Assembly (NCBI GenBank): GCA_963757945.1
Contig: CAVWTN010000001.1
Span: forward strand, 620,001 to 684,000
Source: CAVWTN01 sp963757945
GTDB lineage: Bacteria; Vulcanimicrobiota; Vulcanimicrobiia; Vulcanimicrobiales; Vulcanimicrobiaceae
Reading direction: 5' to 3'
DNA: 64,000 nt
Both the position numbers and the translations under genes were made by a program. Numbering within the stretch: the stretch's first letter is position 1; each line of letters begins with the position of its first letter. Below the pieces are notes generated by a model. That model ran no database searches. It was not told the DNA's origin and worked only from the letters and a program-made list of their open reading frames with translations. This document shows positions 8,920-17,990 of the stretch, piece after piece.

Positions 8920-11648
8920 GCCTGCCTCCCGACGCGCGCGAGCGAGACGCGCACGAGATCGGCTCCGGAACCGGTCGCATCGGTCAGCGGGAGCGACATC
9001 GGGACCAATCCGTTGACGCTCGGCATCCCGAACGTCTTCGCGAGCGGCTGCGCCCAGTGTTCGAATTGGCCGACGATCAGCAGCGTGTCGGGCCGGATGC
9101 CTTGGCGCAGCTCGGCCCGGCCGCGCGTCGCGCGCGCCGGCGTGCGCACTTCGACGAGATCCCCCTCTTCGATGCCCAAGCTCGCCGCGGTCTTCGGATT
9201 GATGATGACGCCGCCGTGCCCGGCGACGTTCTGCGAGACCTCGCGCATCAGCTGGATGTCCGCGTTCCCGCCGCAGACGTATTGCATGCTCTTGGCGGTG
9301 ATCAGCCAGAACGGATAGTCCTGGGGCTTCCCGCCCGCCGCGACGAGCGCGCGCTCCCAGATCTGCGGGAAATCTTTCCACGCCGGCAGCGCCTGATATT
9401 CGGCGAGCTGCGCGTCCCACCACGTCATGTCGTTCTCGTGCAGGCGGCGGCCCAGTTCGCGCCCGACGCGCATCAAGCGCTCTTGATACGGCAACTCGAA
9501 GCGCAGGTTCCGGCTCGCGAGCGCGGGCGTCAGATACCAATCCAGTTTCGAGAAGGGCTTCGTGCGGAAACCGTGCTCCTTGTACCACTCGAGCCCGTCC
9601 GTCGCTGCGCCGCCGGTCATATCGGCGCTTGCTGCGCGGCAGACGGCATCCCAGATCTCCTCGACGCCGTGCGGCTGCGCCGGGTCGAGCGTGAAATCGT
9701 AGTTCTCGCCTTTGAGCGCAACGCCGGCGGCGCCGCGATTGATCGCCGCGTTGTAGCCTTCGAGCAAGCCCGTGCGCCGCGCGAGGTCCGTCGCGATGTC
9801 CGTGAAATCGCGGACCTCTCCGGGCGGCGCGATCGCGGCTTGACGCAGCGCGACGCCCTCGTTCTCCCAGAACTGCTCGACGTATTTCGTTCCGCCGACG
9901 CGAATCAGCTGCCAGCTTTCGATGTCGACGGCTTCGGGCAGCAGCACGTCGGCCAGGTGGTTGGTCTCGTCGAGCGTGTACGCGAACGCGACGATGAACG
10001 GGAAGCGCGCCATCTTGCGCACGAGCCCGTCGGAATCCCAAAACGAGATCGCCGGGTTCGTCCGGTACACGAACCACACGTCGGGCGGCGTGACTTCCGG
10101 GATCCCCTTGGGCGTATCGTCGAGGAACATCCAAGCCAGTTGCGTCGGGCCCAAGGCTTGACTCCACGGTCCGTTCGCCGCGAGCGGGATCAGCGTCTTG
10201 TAGGCGTTACGGATGGTCGAACGCGGCGTCCACGTGTCTTTCCCGGTCGGATTGAGCGGCTGAAGCATGAAGCCGTCCGGCCCCGGAACGACGCTCCCGA
10301 TGCGGTCGGACATCGGGCGATTCAAGCGGACCGTCGTGCCGAGCGTTCCGCCGGGGACCTCGAGCGCGCCGACGAGCGTGACGGCGACCGTGCGCGCCCA
10401 ACAACACTCGTACGCGCCCCAGCCGTTGTTCACCGTCTTGCCGAGCGTGATCGCGACGGGCCGGAACGGCAGCGTGACGCCGTCGATCTCGATCGTTTGC
10501 CCGATGCACGCCTCGGCCAAAAACTCGGCTGCGAGCCGGCGAATCACGGCGGCGCCGACGTCGCAAATCGGCTCGGCCCATTCCGGCGAATACGGCTGCA
10601 TGTGCGCGACGAGTTTGCTGAAGCCGGTCTCGCCGTGGAGCGTGCCTTCCGCGAGGACCTCGCTGTCGGGGCCGATCTCGATCGCGTCGGCGTCGTAGCC
10701 GCCTTCGAGCGCCGCAACGGCGTCCGGCGCATCGTGCGGGACCGCCGCGGCACGCTCGAGGTCCCACAGCAGCGGCTTGCGGGTGACCCTATCTCGCAAG
10801 TAATACCCGTTCGGCCCGACGAGATACGGCGACGCCGTGCGCGTCTTGAGGAATTCCAGATCGAGCGCGGCGCGCGGATGCTCGTGCAACATCACGTGCA
10901 GCAGCGCGTAGAGAAACGCGGCGTCCGTCTTGGGCCGGATCGGAATCCACTCCGCTGAGCACGCGCCGGTGACGGAGAGGTGCGGCTCGACCTGCACTCG
11001 CTTCATGCCGCGGCCGCGCGCATCCGCATGGCGCTTGACGGCGGAGACGCCGCCCGAAGCATCGGTGTTACTGCCGATCGAGATCAAGTACCGGCAGCGC
11101 GGCGTATCGGGCGAGACCGTGAACGCGCGATGCCAATACTCGCCGTAGAGGTGCTCGGCGTGAAAGCACTTGACGCCCTGCCCGCTGCCCAGGCCCATAT
11201 CGATCGGCCCCCAGGCGGACAGGAACGCGGGAAACGTCCCCATGTAGTTTTGCGGGGTCCCGCCGCCGCCGAAACTGGCCGCGACCCGCGGATACCCGGA
11301 GGCGTCCAGCAGCCCGCTCGCACGGATCGCTTTCAACCTGTCCGCGACCATATCGAGCGCTTCATCCCAGGAGATCGGCACGAAACCCGGATCTTCGTTG
11401 CGCCCTTTCTTGGGATTCGTGCGCTTCATCGGCTGCAGGATCCGATTCGGGTTGTAGGCCTTCTGCACGAGGCCGTACGCCTTCACGCAGACCTTCCCGG
11501 CGCCCGGATGGATCGCCGCCGCCTCGAAGTTCGGCTCGACCGAGAGCGCGACGCCGTCCTCGACGCGAACGGTGAGCAGATCGGGCCCCGCGACGCACTG
11601 GTAACAATACGTCGGCACGCGCGTGCGGCTCGAGGTCGCGGCCGTCAC
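8916..11648 (-). CDS. padB: Molybdopterin oxidoreductase, phenylacetyl-CoA:acceptor oxidoreductase catalytic subunit (PadB-like)
   Basis: 910-aa bis-MGD enzyme of the DMSO reductase family. PadB of Thauera and Aromatoleum oxidises phenylacetyl-CoA to phenylglyoxylate with water. The N-terminus has CYQCVAGPDLL, then KVCVKAYGLVQKAYNPNRILQP, the Fe-S domain linked to Mo-cofactor domains. Further blocks are SFGGGGTPQNYMGTF, ISIGSNTDAS, FVYRTNPAISFWDSD and the C-terminal cofactor-binding HGGVIINPKTAASLGI. The usual CxxCxxxC has no third cysteine, so the cluster may have an altered ligand set. No Tat signal is visible, which suggests a cytoplasmic-facing enzyme. Neighbours PadC, PadD, aryl-CoA ligase and FdhD support the assignment. 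Another aryl or polysulfide-type oxidoreductase is the alternative. Confidence 0.75.
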   Translation of the reverse strand: MTAATSSRTRVPTYCYQCVAGPDLLTVRVEDGVALSVEPNFEAAAIHPGAGKVCVKAYGLVQKAYNPNRILQPMKRTNPKKGRNEDPGFVPISWDEALDMVADRLKAIRASGLLDASGYPRVAASFGGGGTPQNYMGTFPAFLSAWGPIDMGLGSGQGVKCFHAEHLYGEYWHRAFTVSPDTPRCRYLISIGSNTDASGGVSAVKRHADARGRGMKRVQVEPHLSVTGACSAEWIPIRPKTDAAFLYALLHVMLHEHPRAALDLEFLKTRTASPYLVGPNGYYLRDRVTRKPLLWDLERAAAVPHDAPDAVAALEGGYDADAIEIGPDSEVLAEGTLHGETGFSKLVAHMQPYSPEWAEPICDVGAAVIRRLAAEFLAEACIGQTIEIDGVTLPFRPVAITLGKTVNNGWGAYECCWARTVAVTLVGALEVPGGTLGTTVRLNRPMSDRIGSVVPGPDGFMLQPLNPTGKDTWTPRSTIRNAYKTLIPLAANGPWSQALGPTQLAWMFLDDTPKGIPEVTPPDVWFVYRTNPAISFWDSDGLVRKMARFPFIVAFAYTLDETNHLADVLLPEAVDIESWQLIRVGGTKYVEQFWENEGVALRQAAIAPPGEVRDFTDIATDLARRTGLLEGYNAAINRGAAGVALKGENYDFTLDPAQPHGVEEIWDAVCRAASADMTGGAATDGLEWYKEHGFRTKPFSKLDWYLTPALASRNLRFELPYQERLMRVGRELGRRLHENDMTWWDAQLAEYQALPAWKDFPQIWERALVAAGGKPQDYPFWLITAKSMQYVCGGNADIQLMREVSQNVAGHGGVIINPKTAASLGIEEGDLVEVRTPARATRGRAELRQGIRPDTLLIVGQFEHWAQPLAKTFGMPSVNGLVPMSLPLTDATGSGADLVRVSLARVGRQA

Positions 11649-12067
11649 GGCAGGCTCGCCCCGGCCGCCGCCGCAACGGCCGCCTTCGCCTTGAGGCGTT
11701 CGACCGTCTTGCTCACGTCGACGACGAAGCGCACGTGCTTGCCGCGTGCGATCTGGTCGACCCGGTCGCGCGCCGTGACCTCGAAGGTGACCAGACGCCC
11801 CTTCACCTCCGAGATCGTCGCCGCGATCGCGACCGTCATGTCCAGCAGCGTCGGCGCCGTGTGGTCGAGTTCGATGCGCGTGCCGACGGAATGTTCGCCC
11901 TCATCGAGGTAGTCGAGCAGTCCTTCGCAGCACGCCGTTTCGATGTCGTGCACGAGCGAGGGCGTCGAATAGACACGCGCCTCGTCGCCCATGAAGTCGA
12001 TCGTCCGCGTCACGCCGACGCGAACCTGCCGCGAGATCGTCACGCCCGGGGCGAGCGCGGGCTTCAT
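11645..12067 (-). CDS. Hotdog-fold acyl-CoA thioesterase, first gene of the pad operon
   Basis: 140-aa protein of the fluoroacetyl-CoA-thioesterase-like (FlK) hotdog group. The core VYSTPSLVHDIETACCEGLLDY contains the helix with the conserved Glu. GTRIELDHTAPTLLDM carries the conserved His. The last 20 residues are an Ala-rich tail. A GGAGG site precedes ATG 12067, and the gene overlaps padB by 4 bp. A role in releasing CoA from stalled aryl-CoA intermediates is plausible but inferred. Confidence 0.75.
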   Translation of the reverse strand: MKPALAPGVTISRQVRVGVTRTIDFMGDEARVYSTPSLVHDIETACCEGLLDYLDEGEHSVGTRIELDHTAPTLLDMTVAIAATISEVKGRLVTFEVTARDRVDQIARGKHVRFVVDVSKTVERLKAKAAVAAAAGASLP

Positions 12068-12433
12068 GAACGCCTCCGGCCGGGGATGGAGAGCGGATCG
12101 GCTGTCGCGGGAGATCGGCGAGTCGTCATATTCCCTGCATGTTCCGGCTGACGGTGAGGGCGGAAACGGCTGGTGTGCGCAACAGAAAGATGAGCCCGAA
12201 CTCGGGCGAGTTCGAGCGCACCACGTACGATTCGAGACTGAGGCGACGAATGTCGCAACCCTACGGGCCTGATAGAACCTTACTGCAAAAGTCGCAGGCC
12301 GCGCAAGAGTGTTTCACGAGAATACTCGTATTCCCGTACGACAATACAAATTTCGGCGCCGACCATACCATTCTAAGGTGCGCCTAACCGTTTAGATTGT
12401 GTTTCCTAATGCGAGAGGGGGCCGCCGATTCGG
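12068..12433. other. Intergenic regulatory region upstream of the pad operon
   Basis: 366 bp between livK and the pad-operon thioesterase. It is visibly more AT-rich than its surroundings in 12300-12420. It contains the degenerate operator at 12320-12347. The short open frames here have no family features and look like chance. I see no tRNA or clear terminator. Confidence 0.5.
12320..12347 (-). promoter_or_regulatory. Operator-like site upstream of the pad operon
   Basis: The 28 bases from 12320 align without gaps to 1414-1441 (had operator), with 23 of 28 identical. Both contain the perfect inverted repeat GAATAC-N2-GTATTC and end in AATAC. The -35 equivalent here is not conserved (TCGGCG on the minus strand), and the site lies about 250 nt before the thioesterase start. 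It may therefore act from a distance or mark a long leader. Confidence 0.55.
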
Positions 12434-13585
12434 TTATTGCGCGGCGAGCGTCTCCCACGCGCCGTGTTCGATGACGATCCGAATGTCGCGCGCTTCCATG
12501 CCGTTGTGATCGGTTGCGGTGAACGCATGCACGCCGGTCGAACCGCGCAGCGGCTTCATGGTCTCAAGGGCGCTGGCGACGGCGTCACCGCTGGGATCAC
12601 CCTTGGTCCGCGCGAGCGCCCACGCAGCGACGTGCGCCGCATCCCACGCGAACGAGGCGAAGTTGTTGGCGCGAGCGTGATACGCTGCGCGATAGGCCGT
12701 GATGAACGCGGCTTGCTCGGGGGTCGGGTGGGTCAGATCGAGGCTCTGATCGGCGTACACGCCGTACCCATCGCGGCCCGAAACCTTCAGGAAATTATCG
12801 GACACGATCCCCGTCGAACCGACGATGTTCACCTTGAGGCCGAGCTGGCGCGCTTGGCGAACCAGCAGCGCCGCAGCCGGCGACGCCGTCCAGATCAGGA
12901 TCGTATCGGCGCCTGCGTCCTTGGCTTTCTGCAGTTGCGGCGTCAAATCGGTCGCATTGATCGCGAACGAGTCGTCGACGACGATCTCGACGTTCTGGGC
13001 CTTTGCTTCGCTCTCCACGACCGAGGCGCCGACCGTGCCGTACTGCGCCTCGTCGTGCAGCAGCGCGACCTTCGTGCCCTTCAGCTTCGTCCGGATGAAG
13101 CTCAGCAGCTTCTGCGCCTCGAGTTCGTTGCGCGGCGTCACTTCGAACGTGTACTTGAGCACGCCGTGCGGCGTATTCCAGATCACCTGCGTCGGCGTCA
13201 TGTAGATTTGGGCGATCTTGCTGTCGTTCGCCACGCGCGCCACGGCCGTCGAGGTGGGTGAGAGCGAGGAAGCGATGAACAGCGCCACCTTCTCGCCCGC
13301 GAGTTGCGTCGCCAGCTGCTGCGCCGTGTCGGCTTTACCTTCGTCATCGAGGATCTTGAACTGCACGGGCCGCCCCGCGATGCCTCCGTGCTCGTTGATG
13401 TCCTTCTCGGCGATCAGCAGCGCGTTGCGCTCCGGCTCGCCGAGCGGCGCGTAGTTGCCGGTGATCGAGAGGATCGCACCGATCACGATCGGTGGGCCCG
13501 CGGGCGCCTTCGGAGCGGCGCCCAGAGTGAAGAGCGCCAGCGCTAGGAGCGCCGCGCCGGCCGTCGATTGCCGTACCAGCCGCAT
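12434..13585 (-). CDS. Branched-chain-type ABC transporter substrate-binding protein
   Basis: 383-aa periplasmic binding protein of the LivK/HbaE type. The N-terminus MRLVRQSTAGAALLALALF is a Sec signal peptide ending near GAAPKAPA. The mature part begins PPIVIGAILSITGNYAPLG, the standard opening of family 6 receptors, and contains TPTQVIWNTPHG and NFASFAWDAAH. ATG 13585 has AAGGAG seven bases upstream; an upstream extension to 13648 would lose the signal peptide. It is divergent from livH with 52 bp between. Members of this family also bind aromatic acids, and the flanking pad and hcr genes make benzoate- or phenylacetate-like ligands more likely than leucine. That is inference. Confidence 0.85.
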   Translation of the reverse strand: MRLVRQSTAGAALLALALFTLGAAPKAPAGPPIVIGAILSITGNYAPLGEPERNALLIAEKDINEHGGIAGRPVQFKILDDEGKADTAQQLATQLAGEKVALFIASSLSPTSTAVARVANDSKIAQIYMTPTQVIWNTPHGVLKYTFEVTPRNELEAQKLLSFIRTKLKGTKVALLHDEAQYGTVGASVVESEAKAQNVEIVVDDSFAINATDLTPQLQKAKDAGADTILIWTASPAAALLVRQARQLGLKVNIVGSTGIVSDNFLKVSGRDGYGVYADQSLDLTHPTPEQAAFITAYRAAYHARANNFASFAWDAAHVAAWALARTKGDPSGDAVASALETMKPLRGSTGVHAFTATDHNGMEARDIRIVIEHGAWETLAAQ

Positions 13586-13637
13586 ATAGACTCCTTGAGA
13601 GCGAGAGAAAGGAGAAAATTTCTTCCGACCCGATTGT

Positions 13638-14525
13638 ATGCGAACCATGTTGCAACTCCTTGTGGCCGGTTTGACCGTCGGGAGCGGCTACGCACTCGTC
13701 GCGCTCGGAATTCACATCATCCTGCGCGCTACGCGGATCGTGAACTTCGCGCAAGGCGAGTTCGTCGTCGTCGGGGGACTCCTCGCGCTCTCGCTCGTGC
13801 AGTGGCTCCACGTGAACACGTGGATCGCGCTCGTGGGTGCAACGTGCTGCGGGTTCGTGCTCGGCTTGATCTACGAGCGCGTCATCCTGCGCCCGGCGGC
13901 GCGCTCGGGCGAGATCGCGCTGACGATTGCGACGATCGGGACCGTTTTCATTTTGCTCTACGGTCATGCGCTCGTGCCGGGCTGGGGCAGCTTGCCGCAA
14001 CCGCTTGCGGCGTTCAGCGGCGACGCCTCCGATGCGCTGCACATCGGCGGCGCCGCGGTCCCGATCCAATCGATCTGGGTGCTCCTGCTGCTCGCGGCGG
14101 CCCTGGCCGCGTTGTGGCTCTTCTTCGACCGTTCGTATTACGGCAAAGCGATTCGCGCGGCGGCGAACAATCCGAACGGGGCACGCCTCTTGGGCATCAA
14201 CGTCGCGCACGCGCGCGCGTTCTCGGTCGGGATCGCGATTGCGCTCGCAGCGTTCGGCGGAACGATCCTCGGACCGATCACGCTCGTCGGCGGCGCCGGC
14301 GGCGTGACGATCGCGATCAAGGGATTCGTGGGCGCGGTCGTGGGCGGGCTGGAATCGGCTCTGGGCTGCGTCGCGGGGGGCCTCTTGGTCGGCGTCATCG
14401 AGATGCTGCTGCAGGGCCGATTCTCCTCGGGCGTCGCCGATCCGATCGTCTATTCGCTGCTGCTCGCCGGTCTGTTGGTCCGGCCGCAAGGGCTCTTCGG
14501 CGCGGCCGGCGCCGTGCGCGATTGA
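13638..14525 (+). CDS. livH: Branched-chain-type ABC transporter permease, LivH type
   Basis: 295-aa inner-membrane permease with about eight transmembrane helices. The opening LLVAGLTVGSGYALVALGIHIIL and RIVNFAQGEFVVVGG are hallmarks of LivH. A typical loop DRSYYGKAIRAAANNPNGARLLGIN interacts with the ATPase. A second ATG at 13647 is a possible start. A GGAG motif lies about 25 bases upstream, so initiation is not firmly fixed. It forms the pore with the LivM part of the next gene. The stop overlaps the next start (TTGA). Confidence 0.88.
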   Translation: MRTMLQLLVAGLTVGSGYALVALGIHIILRATRIVNFAQGEFVVVGGLLALSLVQWLHVNTWIALVGATCCGFVLGLIYERVILRPAARSGEIALTIATIGTVFILLYGHALVPGWGSLPQPLAAFSGDASDALHIGGAAVPIQSIWVLLLLAAALAALWLFFDRSYYGKAIRAAANNPNGARLLGINVAHARAFSVGIAIALAAFGGTILGPITLVGGAGGVTIAIKGFVGAVVGGLESALGCVAGGLLVGVIEMLLQGRFSSGVADPIVYSLLLAGLLVRPQGLFGAAGAVRD

Positions 14526-16285
14526 TCGCGCGACTCCGCGCCGACACGCGCGCGCTCCCGCTGCTCGCGGGGCTCGTTTGCGTTTTCGGATTCTTCGCTG
14601 CAAACAATCCGACGTTCGCGCAGGCCGGCACGTACGCTGCGATCTACGCGATCCCGGCGATCGGCCTCTCGATCCTGCTCGGCAACGTGAACCAGATCTC
14701 GATCGGGCAAGCGGGCTTCTTCGGAATCGGCGCGTATAGCGTCGCGTATTTCACGACGGTCCACGACTGGCCGTTTTGGCCCGCGGCACTGGTGGGAATC
14801 CTGACGGCCGCGTGCGTCGGGCTCGGCTTGGGTTTCATCGCGCTGCGTTTTCGCGGCCATTACCTCGCGATGGCGACGCTCGCGTTCGGCCTGGTCATGG
14901 TCGGAATCTTTCATGAATCCCGCCCGCTGGGCGGTGCGGCGGGGATCACCGGCATCCCGCTCGCGCGCCTTGGGCCGTTCGCGCTGCAAGGGATAACCGC
15001 ATATACGTGCACGTGGCTCATCACGTTCGCGTTCGCGCTCCTATCGCGCAACCTGTTACTCGGCCGCACGGGCCGCGCGTTCGAAGCGATTCGCAACGAT
15101 GAGCTCGCCGCGGAAGTCGCGGGCGTGCCGACGCGCCGCTACAAGATCGTCGCGTTCGCGTACGCCGGTGCGCTCGCCGGCGCGGGCGGTGCGCTGTATG
15201 CGGCGTTTCTCGGCTTGATCGTCCCCGAAGCGGTCGGCGTCCCGCTCTCGATCGATTTCTTGCTGATGGTCGTTCTCGGCGGCATGGGCCGCATCTCAGG
15301 CGCCATCCTGGGCGCGGCGATCATCGGCTTCCTCGACATCAGCGGACACGCGTATGAAAACTGGCGCGAGGTCGCCTACGGTGCGCTCGTGATCGCGATC
15401 GTCGTCGCGGCGCCCAGCGGCATCATCGGTTTCATTCGACCGCGCAGCCGCGGGCCCGCCGCGACTGCGGCCGGCGCGAACGGCGTCGTCGTGCCGCTGC
15501 GCCGCGCGAGCATCGCTCCGCCGGGCGATGCCGCGCCGCTCGCCGTCAAGGGCGTGAGCAAACGTTTCGGCGGCTTGCTCGCGGTCGACGGCGTCTCTTT
15601 CGAGTTGCGCCGCGCGACGCTCACCTCGCTCATCGGTCCCAACGGCGCGGGCAAGACGACGCTCTTCAACGCGATCAGCGGGATCGGCCGGTTGACGGCG
15701 GGCCGCATCACGATCGCGGGCCAGGACGTGACCGGCATGGCGCCGCACCAAATCGCGGAACTCGGCGTCGGAAGGACGTTTCAGAACGCGCGCCTCTTCA
15801 GCGACATGACCGTCCTCGAGAACGTGATCGCCGGCGCTTTTCGCACCGAGCGCGCGTCGCTGCTGGGCGACGCGCTCGGCGTAGGGCGCCGCCGCGAGCG
15901 CGAGGCGCGCGAGCGGGCGCGCGCGACGCTCGCGCGACTGGGCCTTGAAGCGATCTCCGACACGCTTGCAAAGGATCTCGCGTTCGGCGATCGGCGGCGC
16001 GTTGAGCTCGCGCGGGCGCTCGCAGCCGATCCGTGGCTGCTGCTCGTCGACGAACCGGCGGCCGGACTCAACGCGCGCGAGCGCCGGCAACTCCACGACG
16101 ATCTTCTCCGCTTGCGCGACGAAGGCGTGACGTTGCTGCTGATCGAGCATGACATGAAGCTCGTCATGTCGATCTCCGAACGCATTCTGGTGTTGCGCTT
16201 CGGGAGGATCATCGCCGACGGGGACGCGCACACCGTTCGCAACGATCCCAAGGTCGTCAGCGCCTATCTCGGAACGCGCGCTTGA
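14522..16285 (+). CDS. Fused LivM permease and LivG ATPase
   Basis: 587-aa fusion. Residues 1-315 are a LivM permease (LSILLGNVNQISIGQAGFFG, LRFRGHYLAMATLAFG, VLGGMGRISGAILGA). After a linker of about 25 residues, residues 340-587 are a LivG ATPase with Walker A GPNGAGKTTLF near 372, the signature-equivalent LAFGDRRRVELARAL and Walker B WLLLVDEPAAGL near 505. A TTG start at 14522 overlaps the livH stop and is in frame; no ATG precedes the first membrane segment. Fusion fixes the stoichiometry of one permease to one ATPase. It overlaps livF by one base. Confidence 0.87.
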   Translation: MIARLRADTRALPLLAGLVCVFGFFAANNPTFAQAGTYAAIYAIPAIGLSILLGNVNQISIGQAGFFGIGAYSVAYFTTVHDWPFWPAALVGILTAACVGLGLGFIALRFRGHYLAMATLAFGLVMVGIFHESRPLGGAAGITGIPLARLGPFALQGITAYTCTWLITFAFALLSRNLLLGRTGRAFEAIRNDELAAEVAGVPTRRYKIVAFAYAGALAGAGGALYAAFLGLIVPEAVGVPLSIDFLLMVVLGGMGRISGAILGAAIIGFLDISGHAYENWREVAYGALVIAIVVAAPSGIIGFIRPRSRGPAATAAGANGVVVPLRRASIAPPGDAAPLAVKGVSKRFGGLLAVDGVSFELRRATLTSLIGPNGAGKTTLFNAISGIGRLTAGRITIAGQDVTGMAPHQIAELGVGRTFQNARLFSDMTVLENVIAGAFRTERASLLGDALGVGRRREREARERARATLARLGLEAISDTLAKDLAFGDRRRVELARALAADPWLLLVDEPAAGLNARERRQLHDDLLRLRDEGVTLLLIEHDMKLVMSISERILVLRFGRIIADGDAHTVRNDPKVVSAYLGTRA

Positions 16286-17004
16286 TGCTGCTCGAGATTC
16301 GCGATCTGCACGCCGGCTACGGCGGCCTCGAAGTGTTGCGCGGCGTCTCGCTGCGCGTCGAGGCAGGCGAGCTGGTCGCCGTTCTCGGGCCCAACGGCGC
16401 CGGCAAGTCCACCCTGTTGCGCACGATCTCGCACATCGAAACGAAGCTGATCTCCGGCACGATCCGCTTTGCCGGGCACGAGATCGCGCACCTTTCCGCC
16501 GAGCGCATCGTCCGCTTGGGGTGCCTGCACGTCCCCGAGGGCCGAGGGCTCTTCAGCGAGCTCAGCGTCGACGACAACCTGCGGCTCGGTGCCTACGCGC
16601 GCGAGCGTTCCACCCTCGGCCGCGACGTGCAAGCGGTCTACGAACGCTTCCCGGCGCTCGAAGCGCGCAGGGCGCAAACCGCCTTTTCGCTCTCGGGCGG
16701 CGAGCAACAGATGCTCGCGATCGGGCGCGCGTTGCTCGCGAAGCCGCAACTGCTGATGCTCGACGAACCGTCCACGGGGCTCGCGCCGCTGATCGTCGAT
16801 CAGATCTTCGAGATCGTGGCGAACCTGCGTGGGACCGGCACCGCGGTGCTGTTGGTCGAACAGAACGCCTATGTGACGCTGCAGCATGCGGACCGCGCGT
16901 ACGTTCTGGAGAACGGGGCGATCGCGTTGGAAGGGACCGCGGCAGCGCTCGCGCGCGACCCGCGCGTGCAGGCGATCTACCTGGGCGGCACGATCGAGGA
17001 GTAG
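16285..17004 (+). CDS. livF: Branched-chain-type ABC transporter ATPase, LivF type
   Basis: 239-aa ATP-binding protein and second ATPase of the importer. It has Walker A GPNGAGKSTLL near residue 37, the LivF-specific VPEGRGLFSELSVDDNL, the signature LSGGEQQMLAIGRAL, Walker B LLMLDEPSTGL and the switch LLVEQNAY. The ATG at 16285 shares its A with the preceding TGA. A TTG three bases earlier is an alternative. The 3' end overlaps the 3' end of hcrB by 28 bp in convergent orientation. Confidence 0.9.
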   Translation: MLLEIRDLHAGYGGLEVLRGVSLRVEAGELVAVLGPNGAGKSTLLRTISHIETKLISGTIRFAGHEIAHLSAERIVRLGCLHVPEGRGLFSELSVDDNLRLGAYARERSTLGRDVQAVYERFPALEARRAQTAFSLSGGEQQMLAIGRALLAKPQLLMLDEPSTGLAPLIVDQIFEIVANLRGTGTAVLLVEQNAYVTLQHADRAYVLENGAIALEGTAAALARDPRVQAIYLGGTIEE

Positions 17005-17990
17005 CCGCGCGGTTCGTGACCGGCGAGATCGCCGGCAAGCCGCATCGCAAGCGCGCCCGCGACCCGGCGGCGATACTGCGGCGAGGTCCAGGTCGTGCGC
17101 ATCGGCGCGGCGGCTCTCTGCACGATTTTTCCAAGGCATTCGAGCGCGCCGGCGTCGAGCGGCGACCCGGCGAACGAGTCCGTCCGCTCGAGCAGGAACG
17201 GCCGGGTTGCGACGCCCGTCAGCGCTACGCGCAACGCGTGCACGATGCCGCCGCGCGCGAGCAGCGCGACCGCGACGCCCGCGAGCGGAAAATCGATCGA
17301 TCCTCGTTGCCGCGCTTTCGCGTACGCAGCCGGCCAAGGGTCCGGCGGCAGGTGCACCGCGACGATCAGCTCATCCGTGCGGACGCGCAGATGCGCGGCG
17401 CCGTCGTCTTCGAACACTTCGGCGAGCGGCACGCGGCGCGTTCCGGTCGTGCCTGCGATCTCGACCTCGGCGCCGTACGCGAGCAGCGGCGCTGCGAGGT
17501 CGCCGCTGTAGGCCGCATAGCAGCGCGTCCCGCCCGGCGCGACGTGACAGCGCTCGCCCGCGTATTTGCGGCAATGATCGTTCGCGTCGCGAAACCAGGC
17601 GCTCTGGTTGTAGTACACGCAGCGCGTGTCGAGCGCGAGGTTGCCGCCGAGCGTGCCGGCCTCGCGGAGCGCAGGTCCCGCCACGGCCGAAGCCGCCTCG
17701 ATCAGCGCCGGGTGGGAGGCTGCGATCGTTTCGTCCTCGATCAGTTCGGCCAGCGTCACGGCCGCGCCGATCGCGAGCCCCGCCGCCGAACGCGCGATCC
17801 GGCGCAATTCCGGAATGCCGCGCAGATCGATCAGCGTGGCCGGTGCGCCGAGTCCACGACGCAGATTCGGCATCAGGTCCGTGCCGCCGGCGACAAAGCG
17901 GCTCGCCGGGTCCGCGCGACGCGCGGCGAGCGCATCGCCGATCGAGGACGCGACGCTGACGTTGAAGATCGGCAGCAGCCCCGCGCTCAC
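16977..17990 (-). CDS. hcrB: 4-hydroxybenzoyl-CoA reductase FAD-binding (beta) subunit
   Basis: 337-aa FAD subunit of the xanthine oxidase family. FVAGGTDLMPNLRRG and GTLGGNLALDTRC are the FAD-binding motifs. Between about residues 120 and 165 there are four cysteines in CVYYNQS, HCRKYAGERC and TRCYAAYSGD. This matches the insertion that carries the extra [4Fe-4S] cluster unique to HcrB, which donates electrons for Birch-like dehydroxylation. That is the best sequence evidence that this complex is HcrABC and not a generic dehydrogenase. The GTG start at 17990 overlaps hcrA (GTGA). Confidence 0.87.
   Translation of the reverse strand: MSAGLLPIFNVSVASSIGDALAARRADPASRFVAGGTDLMPNLRRGLGAPATLIDLRGIPELRRIARSAAGLAIGAAVTLAELIEDETIAASHPALIEAASAVAGPALREAGTLGGNLALDTRCVYYNQSAWFRDANDHCRKYAGERCHVAPGGTRCYAAYSGDLAAPLLAYGAEVEIAGTTGTRRVPLAEVFEDDGAAHLRVRTDELIVAVHLPPDPWPAAYAKARQRGSIDFPLAGVAVALLARGGIVHALRVALTGVATRPFLLERTDSFAGSPLDAGALECLGKIVQRAAAPMRTTWTSPQYRRRVAGALAMRLAGDLAGHEPRGYSSIVPPR

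Noticed and set aside
12139..12387. 82-codon frame in the pad upstream region
   Set aside because: Runs through the operator-like site and has no protein features.
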